Shown here in pieces: positions 1-12,955 of a stretch of DNA of 64,000 nt. Position 1 is the first letter of the stretch. Each line of letters opens with the position of its first letter. Source of the stretch: Lingula anatina (lineage: Eukaryota > Brachiopoda > Lingulata > Lingulida > Lingulidae); contig NW_019774859.1 of the NCBI RefSeq assembly GCF_001039355.2, forward strand, positions 60,001 through 124,000, written 5' to 3'. Under the pieces are notes generated by a model that was not told where the DNA came from, searched no databases, and saw nothing but the letters and a program-made list of their open reading frames with translations. Both the position numbers and the translations under genes were made by a program.

Positions 1-206
1 ACAGCTCTGTTATAGTCGGTTATGTTAGTACTGTAGTTCCATTCCGCTTCCACCTTTTCTGCAAACACAATCTGCGCTCTTTGGTTGTATTCCTGAGCCC
101 ACGCCCTGGCGATCGTCTCGTTCATATTTTTCTGAGCCATCGCGCCCTTTGCGGAAGAAGCCACCACTAAAAGAACCGTCGCTGCCAGCCGAAAAGCAGA
201 AGACAT
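1..206 (-). CDS. First exon of a second ACE-like gene, cut by the window edge
   Basis: Minus-strand reading from ATG at 206 gives a signal peptide (MSSAFRLAATVLLVV...) and the ACE N-terminus (ARAWAQEYNQRAQIVF, NYSTNITDYNRAV), differing at only a few residues from the exon at 15647-15856. The exon and the rest of the gene continue beyond base 1. Together with the duplicated 5' flank this shows a tandem ACE paralogue to the left of the window. Confidence 0.8.
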   Translation of the reverse strand, partial: MSSAFRLAATVLLVVASSAKGAMAQKNMNETIARAWAQEYNQRAQIVFAEKVEAEWNYSTNITDYNRA

Positions 207-1480
207 TCTGGCAGTGTTGGAGCAGTCCCAACGTGCTCTCTCTCCCACTGCGTCTGAATGATGCTAAGGTCATGTTGGTAGAGCACGTTACCTGCTGACA
301 CCGACAGGTCACATGGATTTAGGGTAATGCCTAATATGTTTTCAGTGGGAAGTAGAGACATGCTCAGAGTTACTGGGGCAATGATGTGGTTAACGAGGGC
401 ATCTTTCTTTCAGGTTATTTGAAACAATAGGGCTGAGAAAACAAGGGGAGGACAAGTGCAATTTACGGTCAAAGAGGCTTGAATACACATGTACCTGACC
501 TCACAAAATTGGGTGAGGCAGACAAGCAAAAGAAACGCATACAAATGTAGCTAGAAAACAGAAATAGTCTGTTTGGAAAGAGGCCAACTCCTTTCTACAC
601 AAATGCTTTGGTCCTTTTTATGTTGTTGATACGTTAAAGTTAAAACAGTCCGAGCGGTTCACGGGACTTTACTCTCTTTCACAATATCTCTGCGAATTCG
701 GTTACTATTGTTAAGTTATCCATAAATTGTGTGGCTCTGTTTCCATTCATTTTGCCTCCTTGCCAGAAGATTGTAAGGCAAATTTTCGCTTTCCTTTCCA
801 ATATTAGTCATACATGTATTGAAGACTTGTATTTTCAATAACACCTAGCTAAGAAGACTTGCGTACAAAGGTTTTGTATTTACAGACGCCACCCTATACA
901 AATCGACCTGATTTACTCCATGGCGTGTTACAATTTAGTAGATCAGTACTTAAAAGAGCGACTTGCACAGTCAGTCCTACTCACACCAATGAGCCTACAA
1001 GCCAATATATACTTATTTGCTTAAAATGTAATGAAAGGAAAATACACGAGCACACAGCTTGTGTTTATCGTGGTTTGGTGATCATACAATATACAGTATA
1101 TTATAACAACCCATTTGCTGTATGTAATAATGATCGTCTGTATTCGTAAGCTAGCTCTTATTGTGTATTTTGAAGTTCTACAACAGTCAGCTATAACAAG
1201 CTCCAACTTCTGGTCGTCATCATTCCCAGGAAACAATACGTTTATGATTGCCAAGTATGTCTTTTTCCTTCCCCTAATTTCCTATATAACTATTGTGAAT
1301 ATTTAAACAGGGAATGGCATTCGGTTTCAGAGGCTCCAGACTTATATAAGTACAAAATCTAGCTTCCTGTGCTTTTCCGACAAAGAAAACAGTATCTTTT
1401 CTTAGTTATAAATTGGAGTAATGAACGTTCATGTTAAGAAAGAATTTGAGTTTGAGAATTTAAGTAAAACAAGTGGGGCT
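1..1480. repeat. Segmental duplication, left copy (matches about 15650-18640)
   Basis: Collinear similarity to the right copy: ACE exon 1 (1-206 and 15647-15856), then 5' flank. Later anchors are AAGGTTTTGTATTTACAG (about 868 and 18079) and TACAAAATCTAGCTTCCTGT (about 1351 and 18559). The right copy has about 1.5 kb extra between about 16424 and 17967; the left copy reads straight through at about 740-750. Confidence 0.8.
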
Positions 1481-2155
1481 GAAAAATAAACCGTTTTTAT
1501 TATCATAATTGTTGTCCATCTCAGTAAAATTTAAATATCTTCAAAGGGAATGCCAAAATTGCCATATTCTAATTCATTTCTGACTGTTATAATTGCAAGA
1601 AAGGGTGAACAAAAATGACTGTTTATTCATTGATTTATTAATAAATTTATTTTGCTTTTATTTGTATTCAGCTTCTTAAATCTGCAAAATTCACTTTTAA
1701 GACTTGGCCAAATATAAATCAAATGTGTGATTTTAGGCAGAATAAAAGCTTATTCTGTGTGTTATGCCTGGAATTATTTTGCTTTATTAATGTTTATTTG
1801 ATGTATGATCCAGTTAAGTACAGAAAAATGAAACAGAAACTTAAGTTACTTTTATTAATACAAAACAGTTTAGGAAAAATTATATGTATAGATCCTAGCT
1901 TAGAAAAACCATCACTGACTATAAATTTTTTAAACAACATTTAAAACAAAGTAAAAGATTTACTGCTAAATAAGTTGTATGAAGTAGCATCCACAAGGAC
2001 ACCTGTTGCTTATCTTAAATTTTGCAGAGAAAGAGAGTCACTCACTGAATGCAATTGCTCTAGCCTTGCAGTATGCTATTAAGGTAAGGTCCAAATTGAT
2101 TTCATTGTGATTTAAGCCCTAAAATACTTACTCAAAAAACTTTGTTCAAAAATCT

Positions 2156-2204
2156 CCCCCCCCCCGCCTCCCCCCCCCCCCCAAAAAAAAAAAAAAAAAA
2201 AAAA
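2156..2204. repeat. C-run followed by A-run
   Basis: About 27 nearly pure C then 22 A; homopolymer tract of uncertain length in any assembly. Confidence 0.9.
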
Positions 2205-2564
2205 CATACACAGTAAGCTTAACATTAATTGTGTAATTATTTTCTCTCTCTTTCTTAGTTCTGGATGAATAACAATGTAATTACATCATACAAAAATATT
2301 TTAATGCTTTGATAAATTGATGCAATAGCATGAAAGCAATCAGAGAATAGTTTGCCTAGTATCTATTTTATAGAGTTTCAAGCTATGGAACAACAACAAT
2401 GTTCTGACAAAAGGATATACCTTTAAAATCCCAGTTAGATATAAAGCTGATTAAATATTTCATATTAAATAATATGTCTAACCAATTGTATTTTGTGCCA
2501 TTTGATCTCAAACATACTGGATATGGTGACAAATATTTAAAGCCCTTTCAGATCCCAGTGGTAT

Positions 2565-2785
2565 AAAAATGTTAATTGTCAATCTTATTGAATGGTGCAC
2601 TTATTTAGCTATTTTGCCCTTTTACAAATAGGGCACCTAAGTTTTGTTTGCATATATGAGATGATATGCCAACTTCTGTCAATATTATTGACAATTAACA
2701 TTTTTATGGTGCACTTATTTAGCTATTTTGCCCCTTTACCGTTAGGGCAATAAAGTCTTATTTGCATATGTGCAATCATATGCTG
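2565..2785. repeat. Tandem repeat flanked by inverted repeat
   Basis: Two similar units starting ATGGTGCACTTATTTAGC (2592 and 2706) and running to TTTGCATATRTG. A perfect 19-bp inverted repeat (2565-2583 and 2687-2705, AAAAATGTTAATTGTCAAT) brackets the first unit. Confidence 0.7.
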
Positions 2786-3524
2786 ATATTGCAATGTTAT
2801 TGTGCAACATACCAACTTCTGGGAACAGGTTTGTTTACTTTCTGCCTACTGTACAGTGAAATATAGAATATCTTAATCCTGCTTTGCCTGCCATCTGTTT
2901 GACCTTATCCATAGGGAATTGGAAAAAAAACATTTGTCTGCTACTTTGGTGAATACACCCAAAAACAAAGCAGAAAGCCATGTTGACAGTAATAATCACT
3001 GTTGATTAGGCCACCAAAATGCCCCTGCAAATGACGAAAATTCACATTTCACCTCTTTTCATTATTTGCAAGGTAGCCAATTCCTTCAAATTATTGTTAT
3101 TAAATTTTGATTTTAAATCACTGATTAAAACTGAAGATTTTCCTCAATCAATCATTCAAATGTTAGTTTACAAGAAACCAAAATATAGCAATGCACTGAT
3201 GTCAATTTTGGAAAAAAGAAATATAAAAAGGTATTATACACTTGCCACTTTGATACTGTATCCATAATATCCTTAAAGCCTTTTGTAATTAATTTTCTTT
3301 CAAATATATTCGGATTCTTTAATAAGTATAATATGTATGTAAGCACAAGTTGGGGCTCCTGAGTATAAATATAAGAATGAAGAATCGGAAAGATAAATTC
3401 TAGTGTGATTTTCAATACATTTCTGTTATGGTCTTAAAATGTATTACTGTGATTTTAACTTTGAATTGACATGTCAGTTGCTCTACTGTCTTAATCGACA
3501 CCAATTAGTACTTCACATGTGTGT

Positions 3525-3828
3525 TCATCTTACAATGTAACGTGTCAATACAGATATAAAGGCTACTATAAAGAAACTATTATGCAACCTTCCAGTTGAA
3601 TTTGCTGGCTTGAATTTGGTGGTGGTTGAAGGAGCAGAAGTAGTCGTGTAATACTCAATTGGACATTCTTCAGACCATGTTATGGTCTGACCTTGATTCT
3701 GGACCTTTAGCCAATCAATTAGAGGCTTGAAGTAGAGCAAGATGGCGTTAGCGGACATGTTACGGGTCCCTGTAACTTGCTCCAGTGCATCTGGCCATGG
3801 TTTACTGGATCCAAGTTTTAACATGTTA
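3525..3828 (-). CDS. ACE: ACE last exon with Ser/Thr-rich stalk and hydrophobic C-terminus
   Basis: Encodes the end of the peptidase domain ([16 protein letters not shown]..., [13 protein letters not shown]), then a Thr/Ser/Pro stalk ([12 protein letters not shown]), a small-residue stretch (NSTG) and a short hydrophobic run ([10 protein letters not shown]) that stops after only TRYIVR. Vertebrate ACE has a membrane helix followed by a cytoplasmic tail of about 30 residues; here almost nothing follows. Either a minimal membrane anchor or a GPI-anchor signal would fit. Confidence 0.85.
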
Positions 3829-6800
3829 CTAAAATATAAAGGTAAACAGATAACATTAAAGGTTTAATTGCATTAGATTTCACAGTTTGCAGGGATTGTG
3901 TTAGTTGTGATGATGTTTGGGTGTAATTGCTGTAGGTGTGATAGTTACACTGGATTGTTTTTGGCAAATATATGCAGTCATATGAAGAAGTGTTTTACAA
4001 TGCTTGACGCAATTGTGACATTATGCAACAGTTATACTGTAAAATGTTTTGAATTTTCACTGGGGGAATGCAGAAATGCTATTTCTTCTATATTTATATA
4101 CTTGTTGATACTAAATTTGAATATATAGCTAGAATTTACAAATAGTGTCGTAGTAGTGAATTATGTCTTGGTACACTTTCCATAGCTTTCTGTTGAGGGT
4201 TGCATACTAATAAATAGGAACTTAGTAACTGATAATTTAATCAAAATAATGTATATCAGACTAATGAAATGATACGTAATGAACTAACAATATGTATTTT
4301 ATTTAGTATGCAATTTTACAGCCACATTACCCAAGTTTTGCTCCTGCCTCTGTAGATCGATAGATGTCACACATGTGCAAGGGACCTGTCTGATTGGCTG
4401 TGTTACAGAGGGCCTCGTGGAACTGGAACTGTAGGACATAACTCACAAAATATCTGAAGACATAAAGGTTTAAAAATTAATGAGATTACTTTGTTTTAGA
4501 AAGTTTTTATTGTGGAGAGAAATCATACAGTTTTTATTTTTGAATAATCACCTGTTAAATTTTTAAAAAGCAAAAAAAATCCCTCTCCTAAATATGAGAA
4601 TGACATAGCCACTTTTCTTCAAAAGGTGCTTCATATTAACCATTTAGTATTTTTTCCACACAGAGATGTAAATGCTCAATATTGGATTATGTGTGTGAAA
4701 AATCAGACGGACTGCTTCATAATTCATCAAAATTTATGAACTTGGATAGAAAGGTACCAAGGATAACCTGCATTTTAATATAGGCCTACACCATTATATT
4801 ACTTTAAATTATCTAATGCATACTAAACGCCTTTCGTGTTACTTGGCCAGGATCTGGAAGTCCACTTAATGCCAAGTACCTAGCAATGGTTAACATACAA
4901 TTTCAATATACACTGAAACTGAACCTTATATATGGCGTATTAGCTGGTATATGATACTTGGCACCAGGATCAAAATCGCTTTCATTCCTGTGTATTGGGG
5001 GAGAAACGCCTTGGTATTTGCACCTGAAATGAGTCAATATCTTTGATTGATTGTTGTATATTTGAAATTCCCCTTTATCTACAGTACGCAGATAACGAGG
5101 TGTCTTGTAAATAAGCGGCATGAAGATGTAGATTGATGCAATTTCATTCATCGAATTCTTGACAATGGGCTATTAAGCTACACTGATTCTTGTTTTCAAT
5201 CGGAAAAGTATTTTTTCAATGGCACCGAGTTTTCCACTTCATTCACAACTTTGCTAAGACGGAAAAAATTATTATCAAAGTTTTTTCATTCGGGGGATTT
5301 TTGATATATGGAGTGCATTAGGTGTGCTACCACAAAATAAGGCCATTTCTACCCCGCGTTGAAAAAATTACTGGATTCTGGCCGAATGAACATAATACAA
5401 AACCAATCCCGATGGGCCGAATGAAAGCAAAATATGAATGTGTTAGTTGTAAAAACGGCACACCTGTGCACATTGCGAATGCGTTACGTGCCACACCTAC
5501 CGTAACTTCCACCACTCTTTGTTATAATCCTCAAACTTTATTGACCCATCAAAGACACCCCAGCGCCATTGGTCCATCAAATATCCAAAAGGAATAAAGG
5601 CAATTTTGTCCAGGGCAATGCTCATTAGATAGTTTATGTCACTCTCTACAAGAAAAAGGGATTGAATCTTATTAGCACGATTATAATGGCTTGTAATGTT
5701 TGACACTTGTTGGAAGTAAAAAAAAAAAAACCTATCAAGTATCATATGAAAATAGCACACTGCTTTTGATAACTTTTTCCCTTACAAAACACTGAAAACG
5801 GAAAACGCGAGATTTCCCAAATATTTCATTGTTTTTACCAGTGTCATTGGTAACGTTGTCCAGCAGTCCAATCTGATTCAAATGTGTTGGCGTGGATACG
5901 GAGAGAGCCAATACGTCACCAACAGCCTCGTGGAACCCTGTAAGTATTAGGACAGAGAATTGGAGTTCGTCTTAGATGTGTCATGCTTAAAACAAAGTTT
6001 AAACCTAGCGTTTCTGTATTGTAACCTGTATTCCTAAATCTATGTGCTGCACAGTGTTAGAAATAGGGCATTTATCTTGTTTCTATAAATACAAAAAATT
6101 TGTAAACGCACTATTTATTCATTTATTATGTTTACTCTTTTATCTCATTTTATGAGGGGGTGATTTTAGAAAGTTCGTCTTCCTTTTTTTTAGAACAATC
6201 TTTACGAATCTCACAATAGTTTTTCTCCAAATCAATATTCGTTCTAATGAATTTAACTTTTTGTACACTAAGGAGAAGTTAATTAAGTACTATTCAAAGC
6301 AAAAGCAACACACGCAATCCATACCGGGATTTGCCCCCCTCCTGTACACAACTGGCTGATCCTTGTATTGGAGATAATACTCCACATGGCCCATTTCATG
6401 GTGGACTGTGATCAGTTCCTCCATCGTGACGTCTGTGCACTGTTTGATTCTGACCAAAAAAGAAACCCAATGACTCATTTATCTCTTTGGGAGCATTCAC
6501 AACCAGTTATTCCGCGGACTAACTAGTATGCGGATCAAATATGGCGCCACCCACCCCGAAAACATGCCGAGATTTTATTGCCCTGCCTCTGCTGGAACGG
6601 CCCGCGTGGGAGGCGTAGAAACCATTGTATCATTGTTAGGGGATGATATGCGTGTTATAGAGCCCCCCTACCCCTAGAGAACTTGTTACAGATCAAAAGA
6701 AAAAATCACGAGGGAGACCCCTATGCTGTGTATATCTGGTCGTCTTGTGACGTCAGCTCACTATTACTGATCTAATTTTGAGCGGTTACAAAGGCCACCA

Positions 6801-7743
6801 ATGTTGACATTTACCTGAAGTCTTTTTGGTTGTAAAAATCCCAGGCTGACGCGTGACACACAACCCTACGTCCATCCGTAGGCTTCTCTAGCATGGAATG
6901 GTCCCAAAACTCCTGCGGCATTGTTTTCAAACCCAGCGAAGTGAAGAATTCGTCAGAAATGTTGAACATTCTACGGGGCGTGTAATTCTAAATCAAATTC
7001 CAAGAATTCATTTAAAAAAACACACCTTGCAGTGTTGTGCTTGTGAGATAAAAAACACTGCCATATTTCAATGCTGATGTGCAATTTCACACCACTTACG
7101 AGTGAAACATTTTCAATGCTCTAATATTGTGTTTATATCTTAATTTATAGATGCCAATACTAAAAAAATATAGATGCCACCACACAAAAAATATCCAGTA
7201 CAATAACCGTTGAATAAATTTTTATACTTTCAGAAGGAAGAGAACTTATGAGCCCGTCATTACCAGTTCCTTCATCTTAGGGGTGACGTCAACGCTAGGT
7301 TTCCCAGCAAAAGGCTCCACGATGTCGAATATATTGTTCCAACTTTGGGCCCACATATTCCCTTGAAAATATAATCAGTGAAATGCTTTACTTAGCGTCA
7401 TACTGAGAGTACGTCCAATGGCGTCATGTGTGTTGATGCCGAATAAAAAATATTTTGTTTTCACTTCACAATATATATTGACAATACGGTATAAATTTAT
7501 ATATCATCAAAGGCATATCAGTGACATACATATCTTGAATGACTTCAATATCATATTTTATAAATGCTGATTTCATTCTATAATGGGGCTAACCCAACGC
7601 AATATATTGAAGCATATTTCTCATAATGTTTTGAAATCGTGTCAATGCATTATCACTCATACAATACTTCAATTCATCTCGAACAAAAATTTTGGTCTAC
7701 AGTAATCACAACATTTTAAAGGGATGACAACCGTTCATTTTGG

Positions 7744-7774
<31 letters not shown>

Positions 7775-8896
7775 AAAAAAAACTGAATTTTCCTGGGGTA
7801 AACGACGATTCTCCCATACTTGCCTATGGTTAATGAATCAAAGTTAGTCCATCTTTTAAAGTTTGGTGTCTGTAATAATTTCTTAACGGATTATTAAGGA
7901 GATATAGCCATCTATGAAGGCTCACATGGTCTGATGACAAGCAGAGATTCCAGAATAATTGCGATAACCGCTGTTTTGGTGGTAAAATACGAATCTCATA
8001 AGAAAAGTTATTATCTCTTTAAAATTACATATATCACAACACATCAAGGTTTAACAAACTGTGATATTTCAAGATTAAGTTGTCGCATACTTCCGAACCA
8101 CATCTATAACGTGATAACACCCATACCTAATAAGTGAGCTGGAATGTGTCCACTCGGTGGAAACAAGCTCTCTCCATATTTTGCCTTCAGTTTATTCTTC
8201 ACATAGGCGTGTAGGTTAAGGTAGAGCGGTTTCATCTCCTCATACAGTTGCTCTAGTTGATCCCGGAAGTCGGCAGTGTCGTACCAGGATCTCCAGTAGT
8301 CCCCTGTGTCTCGGTACCCTGCAAGAATGGCAGAAAGCATGGTATTTTTGGTTTGAGTGGATAAGGTTGATACCGCAATAAAAAATGTTCAGTGAAATAC
8401 TGTGAGCATGTTCAAGTTTCGGATTTTTGAGCCCCTCTCGAGCTTTAAATCTGGTTAACAGATCGTAGCTACTTTTAATAAAAAAGGGGAAATTACTATT
8501 AATTCCCATAAAATAAATCGATAAATCTGGATCGATAAAAAATACGAATAGAACCGGTAACTACGTTAACCAAGTCCTTCGATTCAGGAATAGTGATTTT
8601 AATTTGAAAACGGTTTGAATATCTTAAAAGTGATGTGTGAGGTGCACATATGATTCTACCACATTAAGTAAAACGTACACCAGTGCAAACACGCATATGC
8701 ACAGGCGTTCACTAGCTTACCATTTTCAACAGCGGCCTCGTTACTGAGATCAACAAATTCCTTGTAATCGTTTCGAATCTTTCGTCCAGTTGCATCCCGC
8801 CATCCTTTCCAGGCATCAAGAAGTTCCCAATAATCTCTCGAGGTGGCCATTAATCGGGTAAGACCTGTAATAAGGACTGGACATTAAACAAATAAG

Positions 8897-8954
<58 letters not shown>

Positions 8955-10148
8955 TTAAATTCAATGATCTTAAAGCCCTAAAACAAACAATTCACTACTA
9001 GGTTAATAAACAAAAAAGTGTGTCGTATACTTAACCTGGCTCCAAATCTAAACACGTGCCCTTTTTGTCACATACTTGGCCCTCGCTATAAGTGGTCTCC
9101 ATCTTGGTGACCAACGATATGAGCTGAAATGGATACAAACTACTCTGTCAGGATTTTTAATCGATGGGATGAAAACATTGTGGATGAGCGAAATTGTTGA
9201 ATTTTACCGTGAAGGAAGTGAGTGCGTCAATTTTAGTTTTTTATGAACCTGAATTGTTATGCCTACAACGCAAAATTAACACCGAATTCTCGTCACACGT
9301 CCCCAACTTATTAAAGAAAATTCGCCCTCTATGCTTAAAAAGGAAAGAACGAGAAAGAAAGAAAGAGAGAAAAATATTCTTGTCACATGCTGCATATTTG
9401 GAAAGCAAAAAGTAACTGATCCGGAAAGCTTTCTGACCTTACTGACATTCATGTCATCTTAGACATTTACATAACACAGTGACAAGCAAACCAGACCTAC
9501 TTCAATCTAAACCACAGATAAATATTTTTGCATTGCCTCAAGGTCATATGTACATGAATATTGTCATTGCGATTTCTGTACACTGAAATATTTCCGAAGG
9601 GCGTACTAGCTACGTCTTGGCTGACATCAGAGCAGACCCATTTTCTTATAAATGCTCTACGACACGATCGTTTCGTATTATGTCTTTGTCACATATGCAC
9701 TTCATGCTTATAAAACGTGACATCACTGTGTCATCAACTCACCCTCTCGTATTTTGCCTTGTCCTTGCGAAGGAGTGCTGCAGAGCCGACATCGGAGATT
9801 TTTCTGAATTGCCTCCTAAGATCAGGATCGGTGAAATTCTCCCAGGCAAACAATGAAGCATTTGCCGCCGCCTCTCTGTCAAACTCTGCAGACATGATGG
9901 AGGCGTTGTGCTAAATATAATATAATATAATATAATATAATATAATATAATATAATGCAACGCAATTTGCAATACAATGCAATGCAAAATAATACAATAA
10001 GCCACTCTTCTGGTAGGGACTGCCCGCGGGTAAAGCAGAAGGAGCTCGAGCTCCGCAGAGCCTCGATCTCCCCAACCGAAAAGGCCCGCTGTCGGGGCTG
10101 ATTACACAAAGATGTTGCTGAATTGTGTTCGGATAAAAATTACATATA

Positions 10149-10194
<46 letters not shown>

Positions 10195-11019
10195 TGAACA
10201 CAACCTTATACTCTGATTTGGGGTGGGGGGTGGGTGGGGGGTATAGGGTTCCTCATACAAGCTGTGCCCCCAAGCTGTCAATGTTCTGTGATGGAATGTC
10301 CTTCCTTCTTTCTAACAATGCAGTCAAATTCTTCGTGGATTTCTCAGCTTTCAGCAGTAATATCATGGAGGCCCTGTTGCACTAGGAAGGCAGTGCCAAG
10401 CACGTATATTACTTATGAATGTTTGACTCATAAAGCAAGCAAACGGAAATGAAATGGTCCATATGATCTACCCCATGAGCAACGTTTCGAGTCCTAGTTG
10501 TCACATATTTTTGCGATTTGCGAGGACTTTGCCCATATAAAATAAGAGGCATTTTGTGTCTCTAGCTTCACAGATGTTCGCTGTTGAAACAACCTATACT
10601 GGAACGTACTCACCAGAAAATGAATGTTGTAACAAACTAACGCAGTTGATTCAACGTATATAATACACGCAAGGTTTCGATGAAATAGAATATGAAAGAA
10701 CAATTATGATTGGTGAATTCACAGTAATAAGACTGACACCAGTTTTATGTTTTATCCCTTACGGTACGGTTACGGTTACATAGCAGTTACAAATTAACTG
10801 TTAACAAAACATTACCTGTCTTTCTCCGTTAAATTTAGTTATATTTGTAGCGTACACCCATCTTGCCACTCGTAAGTTATTATACACTCTGCCGGCGCGG
10901 CCATTGACGTCCCTCAGCCATTGGACTGCCCTTTCTTGCTCCGATTTGATTTCTTGTGCTGTTGCTATTTGCAGGAAGATAATAGAGAAAGCCACCGAAT
11001 AACCCAAAACGAATCTCAT
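3525..11019 (-). CDS. ACE: Angiotensin-converting enzyme-like peptidase (M2 family), complete gene, 13 coding exons
   Basis: Zinc dipeptidyl carboxypeptidase of the ACE family, predicted to act outside the cell on small peptides. Coding exons on the minus strand, all with AG/GT borders and matching phases: 11019-10816, 9910-9743, 9123-9036, 8864-8721, 8318-8127, 7361-7264, 6987-6815, 6449-6325, 5937-5839, 5645-5501, 5023-4925, 4453-4331, 3828-3525 (TGA). They join to 1,962 nt, 653 aa, the size of a single-domain ACE such as insect or testis ACE rather than two-domain somatic ACE. Residues 1-22 form a signal peptide ([11 protein letters not shown]...). Seen: HEMGH at 373-377, third zinc ligand Glu401 in FHEAVGD, substrate-site His503 and Tyr513 in YHIP...PYIRYF, and Arg512 at the position of the chloride-binding Arg522 of human ACE. 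It should therefore be catalytically active. Exon 1 at 15647-15856 can replace the first exon in the same phase. Confidence 0.95.
6325..6449 (-). CDS. ACE: ACE exon 8, zinc-binding HEMGH exon
   Basis: This 125-nt exon begins with a split Arg codon and encodes [12 protein letters not shown]...[11 protein letters not shown]...GANPG. HEMGH gives two zinc ligands and the catalytic Glu. The next exon (5839-5937) opens with FHEAVGD, whose Glu is the third ligand, 24 residues after the second His, the expected M2-family spacing. Confidence 0.95.
6490..6546. repeat. Fragment of a terminal-inverted-repeat element
   Basis: GAGCATTCACAAC followed by CGGATCAAATATGGCG resembles the terminal repeats of the element at 43480-43819. 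No matching second end was found, so it is probably a broken copy in the ACE intron between exons 7 and 8. Confidence 0.4.
7718..7839. repeat. Dispersed repeat, copy in an ACE intron
   Basis: Shares AAAGGGATGACAAC, TTCATTTTGG, TTTTCCTG.GGTA and ATGGTTAATGAATC in the same order with 35536-35631 in SORL1 intron 18. This copy contains an A-run of about 39 bp (7744-7782). Confidence 0.6.
8899..8950. repeat. (GT)n(GA)n microsatellite
   Basis: Compound dinucleotide run in an ACE intron. Confidence 0.95.
9915..9956. repeat. (TATAA)n microsatellite
   Basis: Pentanucleotide run starting a few bases before (on the transcript) the acceptor of ACE exon 2. Confidence 0.9.
10149..10193. repeat. (AAT)n microsatellite
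   Basis: Trinucleotide run in ACE intron 1. Confidence 0.95.
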
Positions 11020-12837
11020 TTTCCTATTGAATGATCCCCACAGATTTCGACTTTCTGCTTATTCTTCTTGATTTCAGCCTTGCTTGTAGCCTTAGATCTT
11101 GAATCTTCTGTGGGTAGTGCTATATGCTCCAATTTAATACCAGAACTGAGATTTACTTTAAATAAAATAGTCCCGTAACAATTCGTTCAGTCCTTTTCTT
11201 TTCTTTCGAGTGAGGATTCCCACAACGCTGTGAAGTCACTCTCTTAATCGTCCTGCATATGTAAAACGTGGCACGAACCAAAAATGCACCATATACAAGC
11301 TGTAGGTATAACTGGCATTCTATCCAAAATTCCCGAGTTATTTTTATTTTATTTTGTCCTTAGCACGATCCATTGCCCCTGATCCGATGTTTTATGCCAT
11401 TTTATGTTATATACTGCAGGTCTTTATACTTTTTCTAAAAGCCTTTCGACCGCCACGTCTGCCTGTACATTTTTTAAGGAAAAATCGACATCAGGTACTT
11501 TTATTTGAGAGGTTTTGTCGTTCTACGAGTCTTAATTGGGAAAGAGACGTAGCTTTGCAACAAATGTAGACACAGAACGCATGCATGACTTTGGAACATT
11601 TTCAAACGTGGACAGTTTACATTCACGTGAACAGATGTTTGGAAAATAGAACTACAGCGGACGAAAGGTCGTAGTAAGTTTAAAAATACAAGTCAATAAA
11701 CAATCGCACCATGTTTGTTTTCAGCGCGTCAGGAAAAACTGAATCCAACTCAAACCACATGGTAAATACATTAATCCTATTGCCATCATATCTTATATTG
11801 AGGCCACCGACCTCCGACTTTGTAAGGACAAGATAGTTATTGTTAGGTTAACATCACTATAAACGGGCCTCTTCTTGTTTAGATGAATACCACATGCCGA
11901 CGAATATTGATAACAGCGCAACAATAACAAGTGCAAAAACAGGAACACATGGGCAATGAAATAAAATCTTGTATGCATATTTAAAAAAGCTGGTTAGAGT
12001 CATGCTCATTTACCTATATTACACCCAACCGAAGCAATACCTTAAATTTCAGAATAAAATATGCAAAAATAATAATATTGCGTTTATTTTCAAAAACGTT
12101 TGAGGGGAGCGGACTGCAGACACATTCTTTTACAATATTTGACTGTCCAGGTGCTTGACTTCAAACTGATGAATATAAAGTTGTATCCAAATCAGTCAAA
12201 GTGTCTCCATCATTAAATTCACGTATCTAGCGTCACCTGCCTAGCAACAGGGAAGAACAGTGCCACAGTCAAGGGTAAAAGGACGATGTCGCAAATGAAC
12301 CCTAAAACGGAATTTAGTGTACTTCAGATGAACATGAATAAACAGCAGTCCGCCCAAAAGATAAATACTGGTCTGATCACGTCTTTTCTGTTATAAAACA
12401 CAGGCAAAGCATCATTTTATTGAACTACTATATTGTACTGGTTTATCGTAGGTAAATTAGGTAAATCGTAGTTTTGAGTTTAATCTCTTTCGTGTCTCAG
12501 AACTTCAAATAAGTGTGAAAAATTGCACAGCTTGATGCGGCTGAAAAATAACTTAGTTCGCACAACTCGACTAACAATTAACTTTATTTTCGTTGGTAAA
12601 ATACTTAAAATTAAAAGTAACATTTGGACATACGGTACTGCATATAGTATATAGCTATCTAAATGGCCTACCCCGTGCCGGTGAAGTGTTTATTGAAAAC
12701 GTGAATGCTTCATCTCAAATTGATTATATGGTTATATATGTGTCTTTTTTTATCATTTTATCGAACTTATTTATTGCGAATAAGATTTCTAGCCAAATAA
12801 TCAGACATGGGGTCCTGTAGAATACAAAAAAGCTGGC

Positions 12838-12955
12838 CTTTACACGAGCACGTTGGAAACAAGATGAGGCATGTTAATCTGCTAACCTGATTGCAATCAG
12901 TGAGAGCTGAATTGATCAACGTAGAACGACAGTTTTATTGGAAATGAGCCCCTAA
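12838..12955. repeat. Solo arm of a dispersed terminal-inverted-repeat family
   Basis: Resembles 15079-15206 (ACGTTGGAAA, TTAATCTGCTAA, CAATCAGTGAGAG, TAGAACG.CAGTTT, ending GAGCCCCTAA). The other arm is missing. Confidence 0.5.

Larger units (their letters stand above)
207..3524. other. Intergenic region between two ACE-like genes
   Basis: Holds the 5' flank of the left ACE gene (207 to about 1480, duplicated at 15857-18640), a C-run/A-run tract (2156-2204), a tandem and inverted repeat (2565-2785) and then AT-rich sequence that should contain the 3' UTR of the complete ACE gene. No convincing coding region was found. Confidence 0.6.

Noticed and set aside
3019-4128. Short plus-strand frames across the ACE 3' exons
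   Set aside because: Opposite to a well-supported exon or in AT-rich intron, no similarity.
10008-10105. GC-rich block in ACE intron 1
   Set aside because: Stands out from its AT-rich surroundings but shows no tRNA fold, coding frame or repeat partner I could find.
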